Positions 1 through 8,332 of a DNA stretch of 64,000 nt are shown here, piece after piece. The translations under genes and the position numbers were made by a program. Within the stretch, counting starts at the first letter, position 1. Each line of letters begins with the position of its first letter. The notes beneath the pieces were generated by a model. That model was given only the letters and a program-made list of their open reading frames with translations. It was not told where the DNA came from and did no database searches. Origin of the DNA: Glycocaulis sp050485565 (GTDB taxonomy: Bacteria > Pseudomonadota > Alphaproteobacteria > Caulobacterales > Maricaulaceae); the NCBI RefSeq assembly GCF_050485565.1, contig NZ_JBJHBQ010000010.1, positions 1-64,000 of the forward strand, read 5' to 3'.

Positions 1-44
1 CACTCCGGACGCTGTTTCGATTTTGCAGGCGAAGAAGTCGCGCC

Positions 45-1616
45 CTAGCTCACCGCCCGGTCGCGGCCCTTCCAGTAGGGCTCGCGAAGAACGCGCTTCA
101 ATATCTTGCCCGTGGGATTGCGCGGCAAAGCATCGATGAAGTTGACGGTCTTTGGCACCTTATAGGCCGCGATGCGCTCCCGTGCGTGCGCGATCAGGGC
201 CTCTGGCGTTGCGTCTGAGCCCGGCGCTTTCACGACAATCGCCTTCACGGCCTCGCCCCAGCGCTCGTCCGGCACGCCGATCACGGCCACATCGGCCACG
301 CCCGGATGGGAGAAGAGCGCGTTTTCCACCTCTGCCGGGTAGATATTCTCGCCGCCGGAAATGATCATGTCCTTCACTCGGTCATGGATGAAGAGATAGC
401 CATCCTCGTCCAGATACCCCGCATCGCCCGATTTGAACCAGCCATCGGAATTGATCACCTCTGCCGTGGCATCGGGCCGGTTCCAATAGCCTGTCATCAG
501 GCTGGTGCCGCGTATCCACACCTCACCCACCTCGCCTTGCGCGACCGGCTGGCCGTCCTCGCCCGCGACGCGGATCTCGATACCGGCATTGGGCTTGCCT
601 GCAGCGCGCAGCTTGCCGCGCGCAGGATCATGGTCGGCGGGCGGCAGGTGCACCGCCGCCCCATTGGTCTCGGTCAGGCCATAGAACTGGATAAAGCCGC
701 AATCGAAAATCTTCGCTGCTTTCAGCAGCAATTCCTCGGCAATCGGCGACGCGCCATAGGCAATCAGCCTCAGGGACGAGAAGTCGCGCGGCTTCATGGC
801 GCTTGCCTGCACGAGGAAAAGGATCACCGCGGGCACGAAGAAGCTGGTCTGGACCTTGTGCTGTTCGATCAGGTCAAGGATCGCGACCGGATCGACTTCC
901 TTCACGATGATATTCGTTGCCGCCTGATAGAAGCCCAGGAGCGCCCAGTTCGTGCCGGCCACATGGAAATAGGGCATGGCGATGAGGTTTGGATCGCCCG
1001 GCTCCCAGCGCACAAACCCGTCATGCAGGCCCTGCTCGAAGAGGGAGAGATACGCGCCGTGCGAGAGCACCACACCCTTGGGATGGCCCGTCGTGCCGGA
1101 GGTGTAGAGCTGTAGCACGTCCTCTTTCGGGTCGGTCTTCAGCATCGGATCGGTGTCGGACTGCCCGTCCCGCCAGCCCGTATAGCCTTTCCATCTGGCA
1201 TGCCCGCCATCGAGCGCGATCACCGTGCGCAGGGAAGGCAAAGCGGGCAGAAGGCTCTCCACCAGCGGATAGTATTCGGCATCGACAAAGAGCGCGGTGA
1301 CGCCCGCATCCTTCAGGATGAAAAGGATTTCCGGCCCGGCGAGGCGCCAGTTCACCCCCGTCAGCACGCATCGCGCCTTGGCCGCACCAAAGAGCAGCTC
1401 GGCGAAATAATCGCTATTCTTGCCCAGATGGCCGATGCGCGCGCCCGGCTCACACCCCAGCGCAATGAGCCCGTTGGCGACCCGGCTGGCATGGCTGTCC
1501 AGCGCGGCATAGCTCGTGGTGCGATCCTGGAATATTTGCGCCGCTACCGTGCCGTTCACGCGCGCCTGCTGGCGCACGACATCGGCCATGGATACGAGCT
1601 TGCCCGCATCGATCAT
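45..1616 (-). CDS. Acyl-CoA synthetase (AMP-forming, fatty-acid CoA ligase family)
   Basis: A 523-residue ANL-superfamily adenylating enzyme that would activate a carboxylic acid with ATP and CoA to an acyl-CoA, in the cytosol. Visible motifs: the P-loop-like YTSGTTGHPKG near residue 175, FYGLTETNG (A5), the hinge region GWFKSGDAGYLDEDGY, DRVKDMIISGGENIYP, and the C-terminal catalytic lysine in PRNPTGKILKR. Length is normal for medium/long-chain FadD-type ligases. The ATG at 1616 is preferred because GGAGG lies six bases upstream; in-frame starts further out have no ribosome binding site. The exact substrate cannot be read from sequence. The gene is monocistronic here, with its 3' end near the window edge. 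Confidence 0.92.
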   Translation of the reverse strand: MIDAGKLVSMADVVRQQARVNGTVAAQIFQDRTTSYAALDSHASRVANGLIALGCEPGARIGHLGKNSDYFAELLFGAAKARCVLTGVNWRLAGPEILFILKDAGVTALFVDAEYYPLVESLLPALPSLRTVIALDGGHARWKGYTGWRDGQSDTDPMLKTDPKEDVLQLYTSGTTGHPKGVVLSHGAYLSLFEQGLHDGFVRWEPGDPNLIAMPYFHVAGTNWALLGFYQAATNIIVKEVDPVAILDLIEQHKVQTSFFVPAVILFLVQASAMKPRDFSSLRLIAYGASPIAEELLLKAAKIFDCGFIQFYGLTETNGAAVHLPPADHDPARGKLRAAGKPNAGIEIRVAGEDGQPVAQGEVGEVWIRGTSLMTGYWNRPDATAEVINSDGWFKSGDAGYLDEDGYLFIHDRVKDMIISGGENIYPAEVENALFSHPGVADVAVIGVPDERWGEAVKAIVVKAPGSDATPEALIAHARERIAAYKVPKTVNFIDALPRNPTGKILKRVLREPYWKGRDRAVS

Positions 1617-1781
1617 TCGCGTCTCCTCCCTCATTGCGCGTGAGGAGCTTTGCCTCTCACGCCCGGCCACTGACGGGCCTTTTGTGCGAGCGATGATAGG
1701 GGAAGCGGGGAGAAGGGGAAGGGGGTGTCAGAACTCCAATTAACGCGCTAACGTCCAAAGAAGCTCTACAGGCGAAGTTCG

Positions 1782-2174
1782 ATGATACTCCGTGTCTGCT
1801 CCGCAATAGCGATTCTTCATCTCGCTGCCCCCGCTCAGGCGCAGCTGTATAAATGCGAGTTCAAAAATCGGGCTGTTCCCACCGCCGACGGCCTGGTCGT
1901 TAATCAAGAAGACGATCCGTTTGTACAGGCAATGGCCGAGCTATTCTTCGACGTGCAGACGGGCAGCCTGCGGCTCAGAGCTTGGGACGAACCCATTCAG
2001 TATGAGGTAATCCACCCCGGCGATATCGACGAGGGCCACAGTATGCGTGCCATCTTCCGGGATGCCCTTACCTTCCTGAACATAGCCGTCTGGGAAGAAG
2101 GAATGCCGTTTGTCTACTATAATGGTGTTGGCTATTTCGGCGGCGGCTGCGAGAGGATTGCTGGCCGACCCTGA
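1782..2174 (+). CDS. Small secreted hypothetical protein
   Basis: A 130-residue protein with an N-terminal signal peptide (hydrophobic MILRVCSAIAILHLAAPAQA, cleavage expected after AQA). The mature part starts QLYKCEF and ends near GGGCERI, so two cysteines near its ends could form a disulfide in the periplasm. Acidic and aromatic residues dominate the middle. I do not recognise a family. It stands alone between the divergent acyl-CoA synthetase gene and a tRNA gene on the opposite strand. The signal peptide and normal codon use argue that it is a real gene; function unknown. Confidence 0.6.
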   Translation: MILRVCSAIAILHLAAPAQAQLYKCEFKNRAVPTADGLVVNQEDDPFVQAMAELFFDVQTGSLRLRAWDEPIQYEVIHPGDIDEGHSMRAIFRDALTFLNIAVWEEGMPFVYYNGVGYFGGGCERIAGRP

Positions 2175-2179
2175 AAAAA

Positions 2180-2255
<76 letters not shown>

Positions 2256-2422
2256 TTTGCCACGTCGGATAACGGGCGGGTGCGGGGGCGAGGCGGACGG
2301 CCCCTTCCCGGCGGCGCGCAAACTATCCGCGAACGCGTGTCTTCGCAAGCGCGCTTGTGTGTGTGGTCTGGATGGCGCGATTTCGGGGCGCGAAACCACA
2401 GCCTGACATGCGTCTACCCATC

Positions 2423-2850
2423 AACCGGGTTCCCGGGCTTGCCTGTCCCCGTGAAAACGGGGAACCCGGGATCCAGTCTTTCTCCCGCCTCAACTGGCAA
2501 AGTGCGGCGCTCCTGGATTCTGGGTCCCCGCTCGGGGGCGGGGACCCCGGCGGAAAGGCCAGAGCACCCCCTGCAATACCAGATACCAACACCCCAACCT
2601 CGTCATCCCCGCGCAGACGGGGATCCAGAGATCGTAGAGCTATGTTTGTGCCAAGCGGCTCTGGGTTCCCGCCTGCACGGGAACGACGAGGGGGAGAAGC
2701 AAGCCGGGCCATGACAACAATAGACGCTAGTGGAACTACGCGTTTCCCCGACGAAAGTCGGGGGCCAGAAATGCTGGGCACCGGCGTGCGCCGGTGAAAC
2801 GAAATCCGGGTTCCGGGTGTCGCTGCGCTCCCCCGGAATGACGAGGGGTA
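2423..2850. repeat. Cluster of REP-like dispersed palindromes
   Basis: The roughly 600-base stretch between tRNA-Thr and the uridine kinase gene holds no convincing gene. Instead there are at least three stem-loop units built on the theme GGGTTCCCG / CGGGAACCC and CATCCCCGC..GGGGATCCAG: about 2423-2552, 2600-2690 and 2745-2845. Each has hairpin ends and a variable middle, the pattern of REP/BIME-type elements that sit in intergenic DNA of many alphaproteobacteria. The overlapping open frames here arise from the high-GC palindromes and are not genes. A piece resembling the element at 63396 lies at 2701-2720. Confidence 0.75.
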
Positions 2851-2868
2851 GTGTAGCTGTGGGGTCCA

Positions 2869-3516
2869 CTACCCCGCCTTCGCCCGTATCGCCTCCACGA
2901 CGGGCTTTGCCAGCGCATCGAAAAAGGCTTCGAGATGATCAGCCGGCCGCGCGGCGGCCGCGTCATTGCGGATCACTATATGGGCGCAATCGGCATTGGG
3001 GTGCGTCCATTCATGGTGCATGGGCCGCACGGTGCCAAGATACTGGCCGACCACCGATTGCGCCGTGCGCCCGCGCTCGTTCACATCGCGCAGCAGGCGC
3101 CGGGCGAGGCGGATATCGTCGGGCGCATCGACATAGACGCGGATATCAAACAGCTCTTTGAGCCGCGCATCGCAGAAGAGGTGAATGCCCTCCACGAAGA
3201 TGATGTCACACGGCGCGATGCGGCGCGTATCGGCGCGCCGGCGGTGGATGGTGAAATCATAGATTGGCGCATCCACGCTCTCACCGCGCCTGAGCGCGTC
3301 CAGATGATCGGCCAGAAGCGCATGATCGCGAGAAGCAGGATGATCGAAATTGAATCGGGCCGCATCAAAATCGGGCGAGGCACCGTGATCGCCGTAATAA
3401 TCATCTTCCGCCATGACGAGCGCGCTCAGGGGCGCAATGGCGCGGGCGGCGGCGCGCGCAATCTCCGTCTTGCCGGAGGCTGATCCCCCGCTTACCCCCA
3501 CGATCAGCCGTGCCAT
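2869..3516 (-). CDS. udk: Uridine kinase
   Basis: A 215-residue P-loop kinase that phosphorylates uridine (and probably cytidine) to the monophosphate in pyrimidine salvage. Walker A is GVSGGSASGKT at residues 7-17. The nucleoside-binding motif EDDYYGD follows at about 37, then NFDHP, the lid-region YDFTIHRRR and Walker-B-like DIIFVEGIHLF. C-terminal residues PNADCAHIVI match the typical Udk tail. The ATG at 3516 begins the Walker A strand directly, as expected. It is followed by REP-like repeats and preceded, 10 bases upstream, by the end of the hemY-type gene, so it may be the last gene of that minus-strand operon. Confidence 0.88.
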   Translation of the reverse strand: MARLIVGVSGGSASGKTEIARAAARAIAPLSALVMAEDDYYGDHGASPDFDAARFNFDHPASRDHALLADHLDALRRGESVDAPIYDFTIHRRRADTRRIAPCDIIFVEGIHLFCDARLKELFDIRVYVDAPDDIRLARRLLRDVNERGRTAQSVVGQYLGTVRPMHHEWTHPNADCAHIVIRNDAAAARPADHLEAFFDALAKPVVEAIRAKAG

Positions 3517-3526
3517 TCGCTAATCC

Positions 3527-5038
3527 TTAGCCCTTATCGTCTTCATCGACGCCCGGATCATCGGGCGCAAAGCGCGGACCCGCAGCCGGGGTTTCCTCGC
3601 GCTGTCTTGTTTCCCGGTCTGGTAACGGCGCAGGCGCGATGATGACAGGAGCTGTATCAGTGGCGGGCGGTCCTTTTGCAGCCGGTTTTGGCGCTTCAAG
3701 CAGCACGCGATCCGGGATGGCCTCGGCGATCATCTCGAAGCGCTCATGGCGCGGATGGATCAGCCGCTCCTCATCGCCCCAGGCATAGACAAGGCGCTGC
3801 CAGTCGCTCTCGGCAAAGTTGAAGGCTTCGCCGTCGCCATCAATGTCGGACCAGTCCGGCTCGCCCGGCGCATGGGCGGCGCGGGCAAGATAGCGCTGCG
3901 CGGCGTCCTCATCGCCTTCCAGGCGCGTCAGGCGGGCGGCCAGCGTACACACGCGCGCAGACAGGGGCGTCTCGGCCAGCAGGGGCGTGATGGCGCTGCG
4001 CGCGGCCTCCACATTGCGCTGCTGCAGGGCGATACCGGTGAGCAGAAGGCGCGATTCCCGGTTATCGGGATTGAACTCGGCGAGCGTACGCAGACGCGCC
4101 GCCTTCTTCGTTGCCGTGTCGGACTTGCGAAGCTCGCCATAGGCGCGCGCAATCGCCGGGTGGGGGCGCAGCCGCCAGGCGGTTTCAAGGATGTCAGCCG
4201 CCTTGCGGTGGCGGCGGCGCGCGGGCAGGAGATCGCCTGCCAGCACGGCGGCGGGCGCAAAGCCGGGCGAAGCGAGCGCCGCCTTCTCGGCCAGCTCTGC
4301 GGCCTTTTCTGCGTCGCTCTGGCGGGTCTGGCGCGCCTTCACGGTGAGGATCACCGCCCGGCGGCGCGCAGCGCTGTCCGGCGCGATATGGCGGCGTTTT
4401 TCGCCCTCGGAGAGGGTCTCCAGCGCCTCGTCCCAGCGCGCGGCGGCCACTTGCGCGTTAAACAGGCTGTCAAACGCCCAGCGGGCCGTGCGCGCTTCGG
4501 CAAATGCCTTACCCGCATGGGTGATGACATTACCGGTCTCGCCTTGTGTTTCAGCGAGTACAGACAGGCCGCGATGCGCGACAAGACGCGTTTTCGGGTC
4601 TTCCAGCAGGGCCTCGTAATGCCCGCGCGCGGCCAAGAGATTGCCAGCGGCCTCTGCGGCTCTTGCCGCCAGCAGGCGCGACAGGGCGGGCCGCTCCAGC
4701 AGGGCATCGGCGCGCGCCGCCTGACGCACGGCGAGCTCACCTTCGCCTGCAGCCGCGGCGATCAGGGCGCGTTCGAGCGCATCAACGCCCTGCTCGCGGC
4801 GGCGGCGCTGGCGCAGCTTGCGCCAGGCATCGGGCGCGCCCCACATCTTGGCGATCAGCCACCACAACACCGTCAGCAGGAAGGCCGCGACGATCAGCAC
4901 GCCCATGAAGAGCGCAAAGCTGGTCTCGGCCTGCCAGCCAAGAAATTCAAAGCTGGCCGTGCCGGGATTTAGGGTCAGCCAGACGGCCAGAATCGCCGTG
5001 ATGACGCACAAGGCAACGGTGAGGATAAGGCGGATCAT
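3527..5038 (-). CDS. hemY: HemY-family TPR membrane protein
   Basis: A 503-residue inner-membrane protein. Two N-terminal transmembrane helices (about 1-25 and 38-65, with the family signature WLTLNPGTASFEFLGWQAETS between them) form the HemY_N domain, followed by alanine-rich TPR-like helices to about 410 and a proline-rich tail. In proteobacteria HemY sits in hem operons; its role is undefined and is not the protoporphyrinogen oxidase called HemY in Gram-positives. Its ATG overlaps the stop of the upstream mitofilin-like gene (ATGA), showing translational coupling. Likely co-transcribed with hemC and hemD. Confidence 0.87.
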   Translation of the reverse strand: MIRLILTVALCVITAILAVWLTLNPGTASFEFLGWQAETSFALFMGVLIVAAFLLTVLWWLIAKMWGAPDAWRKLRQRRRREQGVDALERALIAAAAGEGELAVRQAARADALLERPALSRLLAARAAEAAGNLLAARGHYEALLEDPKTRLVAHRGLSVLAETQGETGNVITHAGKAFAEARTARWAFDSLFNAQVAAARWDEALETLSEGEKRRHIAPDSAARRRAVILTVKARQTRQSDAEKAAELAEKAALASPGFAPAAVLAGDLLPARRRHRKAADILETAWRLRPHPAIARAYGELRKSDTATKKAARLRTLAEFNPDNRESRLLLTGIALQQRNVEAARSAITPLLAETPLSARVCTLAARLTRLEGDEDAAQRYLARAAHAPGEPDWSDIDGDGEAFNFAESDWQRLVYAWGDEERLIHPRHERFEMIAEAIPDRVLLEAPKPAAKGPPATDTAPVIIAPAPLPDRETRQREETPAAGPRFAPDDPGVDEDDKG

Positions 5039-6285
5039 GGCGTGCTCCTGCCCGGCGCGGACGCGCTGCTAAGCGCATTGCGCAGTGTGATGAGGGCGGC
5101 CTCGATTTCAAGGCGCGCGCGCGCGCGGACCAGCCAGTCAGACGCCGCTTCAGCTGCCGGGCCTTCCAGCCGCCCTGCCGCCTCCACCGCGCCGGACAGA
5201 TCGCCGCGCGCAAGGCGGTTTTCAGCCTGCCCGACCAGAGCCAGCGCGCTATCGGGGCTGGTATCGGCAGGGCGGATTTCAAACAGGCCCAGAAAGCGCC
5301 GCGTCTCGCCAGAGGCAGAGCGGATCGCCGCTGCGGGGAAGCTCTCTGCCAGCTCATCAGACGATGGCACGCCCCGGCGGGCATGAGGCTGCAGGGCGGC
5401 AAGGCCCGGCGCGTTTGGCCAGAGCCGGGCCATGTTGGCGCGTTCCGCTTCAAAACTCTCCGAACTCTGCGCCGCTTCGCGCAAGGCCGTGAAAGCCAGA
5501 ATGCGCGCGGCTGAGCGCTCGACAGCCTCGGCCTCGCCGCCAGCACTGGCTTCGGCCTCGCTCAGGCGGACTTCAAGGGCATCAAGCCGGGCCGAAAGCC
5601 TCGATTCTGCCGCGTCTATCGCTTCGGATGTGGCGCGCGACAGCTGGCGATAGGCTTCGCTCTGCCGGTCTTCAACCGCCGCAAGCTCTGTATCCATGCG
5701 GCCATCCTGAGCGGACAGCCGGGCTTCCAGCGTCCTCAGCGCTTCTTCAAGCGGGCCAAGATCAGCCGCTCCGCCGCCAGCCACAGGCCGGTTTTCAATG
5801 GCACTGCGCAGAACATCGATCTCGGCGCGCAGCCCCCCTTCGCGCTCATCCAGCAGCGCTTCCAGCGCGGCCTCATCAAGGCTCGCGCCCGCCTCACCCG
5901 CAGGGCGTGCCTCCACCGCCTCCACACGTTCTTCCAGAGCGCGTATCTCGCTATCGAATGTGCGCAAGGCTTCGGTGGGGACCATTTCGGTCAGAGGCCG
6001 GTCTTCCGCCGCGTTCAGGCGCGCGTCCAGCCCCGCCAGCTGGCTCTCCAGCCGGGCGATCTCGGCGCTAGCGCCTGCGTCATCGGTGGCGTTCAAACCG
6101 GCAGCAAACCAGCCCGCTACCCCGCCAGCACCGCCTGCCAGCACCAGCGCCAGTACAAAGCCTGCAAGGCGCATCGCCGCCTTGCCGCCGCCGGAGCGCT
6201 TTTCAGGCTTTGCCGGTTCAAATTCGGCATCAATCGGCTCTGCCTCGCCGGGCGGAGGGGTGTTTTCAGGGGAGTCCGCGTGCAT
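5035..6285 (-). CDS. Mitofilin-like inner-membrane protein (COG4223)
   Basis: A 416-residue protein with a proline/acid-rich N-terminus, one transmembrane helix (about residues 40-65, LAGFVLALVLAGGAGGVAGW), a long coiled coil of repeated LEARL/LEERV heptads to about 260, and a C-terminal helical domain. This is the architecture of the alphaproteobacterial relative of mitochondrial Mic60/mitofilin, which is nearly always placed between hemD and hemY, as here. Family work links it to membrane architecture. The 272-bp palindromic element lies directly upstream, between this gene and hemD, so its mRNA leader may be altered in this strain. Confidence 0.85.
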   Translation of the reverse strand: MHADSPENTPPPGEAEPIDAEFEPAKPEKRSGGGKAAMRLAGFVLALVLAGGAGGVAGWFAAGLNATDDAGASAEIARLESQLAGLDARLNAAEDRPLTEMVPTEALRTFDSEIRALEERVEAVEARPAGEAGASLDEAALEALLDEREGGLRAEIDVLRSAIENRPVAGGGAADLGPLEEALRTLEARLSAQDGRMDTELAAVEDRQSEAYRQLSRATSEAIDAAESRLSARLDALEVRLSEAEASAGGEAEAVERSAARILAFTALREAAQSSESFEAERANMARLWPNAPGLAALQPHARRGVPSSDELAESFPAAAIRSASGETRRFLGLFEIRPADTSPDSALALVGQAENRLARGDLSGAVEAAGRLEGPAAEAASDWLVRARARLEIEAALITLRNALSSASAPGRSTP

Positions 6286-6326
6286 GATCGGGTCTTCGCG
6301 CCTTTGGTTCTGCGTCTTTGCTCACT

Positions 6327-6598
6327 CTAGGCTGTATCGACATTCAGGTTTCGGGCGTGACGCGTAGCGGATTTGGTTTCTGACAAGGAGAGACGGCTGC
6401 CGTGGAGCATCCCTCCACAAGGGCGGCTCGACGCCGTCAGGGACTAAATCCGCCGCGCCTCGAAGAGGTATGGCGAAAATCGTTCACTCTTGCGTCGCAG
6501 TCCCTCGAAAGGGGACGGCCCTTCCATCGGGCCTGCTCCTGATATTGAACGATTTTCACCCATATCACGCTCCAAAACTGAATGTCGATACAGCCTAG
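6327..6598. mobile_element. MITE-like palindromic element (272 bp), CTAG-flanked
   Basis: Perfect 21-bp terminal inverted repeats (6327-6347 and 6578-6598, outer sequence CTAGGCTGTATCG...) enclose DNA with no credible gene. Inside are two hairpins. The first spans 6367-6453, with nested arms GCGGATTT/AAATCCGC, GACGGC/GCCGTC and TGGAG/CTCCA. The second has 12-bp arms at 6475-6486 and 6546-6557. Small size, terminal repeats, no transposase and strong internal structure are the hallmarks of a non-autonomous transposon. Ends in CTAG, with a central TA, would fit a Tc1/mariner-IS630-type mobiliser; that is inference. The element separates hemD from the mitofilin gene, and its right end contains the hemD stop codon. 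Confidence 0.72.
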
Positions 6599-7323
6599 GG
6601 TGCGCCGCGCCGCTTCGCCAGTTCATCAAGCGCGGCCAGAAGACTGTCTTCGGCAGGTTGTGCTGCGACATGCACTTTCAGACCGCGCGTGTGCAACGGA
6701 ACAGCGGCGCGCTCCGATATGGCGATGAACTCCAGACGCGCGAGGGCGGCAGTGAGTTCCGCCGCATCCACAAGCGCCAGAAAGCGCTGTGCACCGCGCG
6801 CCGAGTGGATGAGCACGATGGCTGGCCCGTCTGCAAGCGCAGCTCTGGCACGTGCGGTCAGCCCGCGCGCCAGCCGTGTGCGGTAAACGGTGCGGGTCGT
6901 GGCGCGAAGGCCGAGAACCTCCAGCATGCCGGCGAGATCCCCTGCCCGGTCTTCACCGCTTACATGCAGGATATGACGGCCTGCGGGCAGGTCTCGCGCG
7001 ATTATCCGCGCCAGCGCTTCGGCATCCCCGTCAGCGCTGGTGACGGACGCAAAGCCGGCATCACGCGCAGCCTGCGCCGTACCCTCACCAACGGCGAACA
7101 CCGGCAGGTGAAGCAGCGGTCCGGTATCCCGGACAGCCTGCAGCGCATTGGCACTGGTCAGGGCCAGCGCATCCGCGCCATCAGCGTCAATCACCGCACG
7201 CGAGCGCACCACTTGCGAAACCGGGCAGGCAATCGCCTTATAGCCCAAAGCCCGGACGGCCCGGACGGTGCGGGCATTGCCCGGCTGGGTGCGCGTGATG
7301 ATGACCGGCAGGCCGGGCTTCAT
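6595..7323 (-). CDS. hemD: Uroporphyrinogen-III synthase
   Basis: A 242-residue enzyme that closes and inverts ring D of hydroxymethylbilane to give uroporphyrinogen III, the branch point to heme, siroheme and corrinoids. The sequence diverges widely in this family, but the N-terminal PVIITRTQPGNARTVRAVRALG, the central LALTSANALQAV and the ILHVSGEDRAGDLAGML block match HemD. The ATG overlaps the hemC stop (ATGA). The TAG stop at 6595-6597 lies inside the CTAG end of the palindromic element, so the native C-terminus may have been trimmed or extended by its insertion. Catalysis probably survives because length is normal. Confidence 0.88.
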   Translation of the reverse strand: MKPGLPVIITRTQPGNARTVRAVRALGYKAIACPVSQVVRSRAVIDADGADALALTSANALQAVRDTGPLLHLPVFAVGEGTAQAARDAGFASVTSADGDAEALARIIARDLPAGRHILHVSGEDRAGDLAGMLEVLGLRATTRTVYRTRLARGLTARARAALADGPAIVLIHSARGAQRFLALVDAAELTAALARLEFIAISERAAVPLHTRGLKVHVAAQPAEDSLLAALDELAKRRGAP

Positions 7324-8288
7324 GATCCCGTGCCGGTGAGGATGGCCTCCACCGCCGCCCCTCCATCCTTGCGCAGGGCCTCTCCCAGAGACAGGCCAAA
7401 GGCTCGCGCCGCTTCCACTGTGTCGATCCCTGTTCGCGTATCATTCATGCGCCAGCGCTGCGATCCGTCAGGTTTCAGCACTTCGGCGGTGAGGTGCAGA
7501 CTGCCATCACTGAAAGCTCCATAGGCAGCCAAAGGCGTGCGGCAGGACCCGTCCAGCGCTTCGAGAACGCCGCGCTCGGCGGCGATGGCAAGGGCGGTGG
7601 GCGCATGATTGAGCGGGGCGAGCGCCGCGCGGGCCACCTCATCATCGCTGCGGATCGTGATGCCGATAGCCCCTTGCGCCGGGGCGGGCAGGCAGTGCTC
7701 AAAGCTGACGCCCGGCCAGTCCCCTTCCGGGCGTCCCAGCCGTTTCAGGCCCGCCTTGGCGAGAAATGTCGCGGCAATCGGGCCATCTTTCAGCTTTTGC
7801 AGGCGCGTGCCGACATTGCCGCGTAAAAGCGTGATCTGAAGGTCCGGGCGGGCATGGAGCGCCTGTGCCTGACGGCGCAACGAGGCCGTGCCTATCAATG
7901 CTCCCTCAGGCAGGTTTTCCAGCGTGCCGGGGCCAGTGGCAGTCAGCAATATGTCTGACGGGTCTTCGCGTTCGAGCACGCAAGCCAGCTCCAGCCCGTC
8001 CGGCAGATGGGTGGGCACATCCTTCATCGAGTGGACCGCAAACGCCGCCTCGCCGTCCAGCTGCGCGCGGTCCAGCTCGCGGGTGAAGAGCCCCTTGCCG
8101 CCAGCATCCAGCAGCGCCCGGTCGGTGATCTGGTCGCCCGTGGTGACAAGGCCGAGGATCGGAAAGCCTGCTTCGATGTCCTCCACACCGTGCGCAGCCG
8201 CCAGCTGTGCCTGCACCATCAGCGCCTGCGCCATGGCCAGCGGAGAGGTGCGGGTGGCGAGCGCCATGACGGGCAGGGAGCGGGTCAA
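7320..8288 (-). CDS. hemC: Hydroxymethylbilane synthase (porphobilinogen deaminase)
   Basis: A 322-residue enzyme that polymerises four porphobilinogen molecules into hydroxymethylbilane. Seen: ATRTSPLAMAQA near the N-terminus, GGKGLFTRELD, AVHSMKDVPT, GTASLRRQAQ, LLRGNVGTRLQKL and the dipyrromethane-cofactor cysteine in GSCRTPLAAYG (about residue 250). The start is probably TTG at 8288, because GGAG lies six bases before it. The ATG at 8267 would remove seven residues and has no clear ribosome binding site. It is the first gene of the hemC-hemD-mitofilin-hemY series and is divergent from tsaD, with about 44 bases of shared promoter region. Confidence 0.95.
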   Translation of the reverse strand: MTRSLPVMALATRTSPLAMAQALMVQAQLAAAHGVEDIEAGFPILGLVTTGDQITDRALLDAGGKGLFTRELDRAQLDGEAAFAVHSMKDVPTHLPDGLELACVLEREDPSDILLTATGPGTLENLPEGALIGTASLRRQAQALHARPDLQITLLRGNVGTRLQKLKDGPIAATFLAKAGLKRLGRPEGDWPGVSFEHCLPAPAQGAIGITIRSDDEVARAALAPLNHAPTALAIAAERGVLEALDGSCRTPLAAYGAFSDGSLHLTAEVLKPDGSQRWRMNDTRTGIDTVEAARAFGLSLGEALRKDGGAAVEAILTGTGS

Positions 8289-8332
8289 GATGATCTCCGT
8301 GAGTTGTCAGCCTGCCGGAGCGGCGCTAACGG

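Noticed and set aside
2280..2966. Several overlapping open frames on both strands
   Set aside because: They arise from GC-rich palindromic repeats, lack ribosome sites and have no family resemblance.
6444..6671. 75-codon minus-strand frame within the palindromic element
   Set aside because: It overlaps the hairpins and the hemD end, has no ribosome site and is explained by the element's symmetry.
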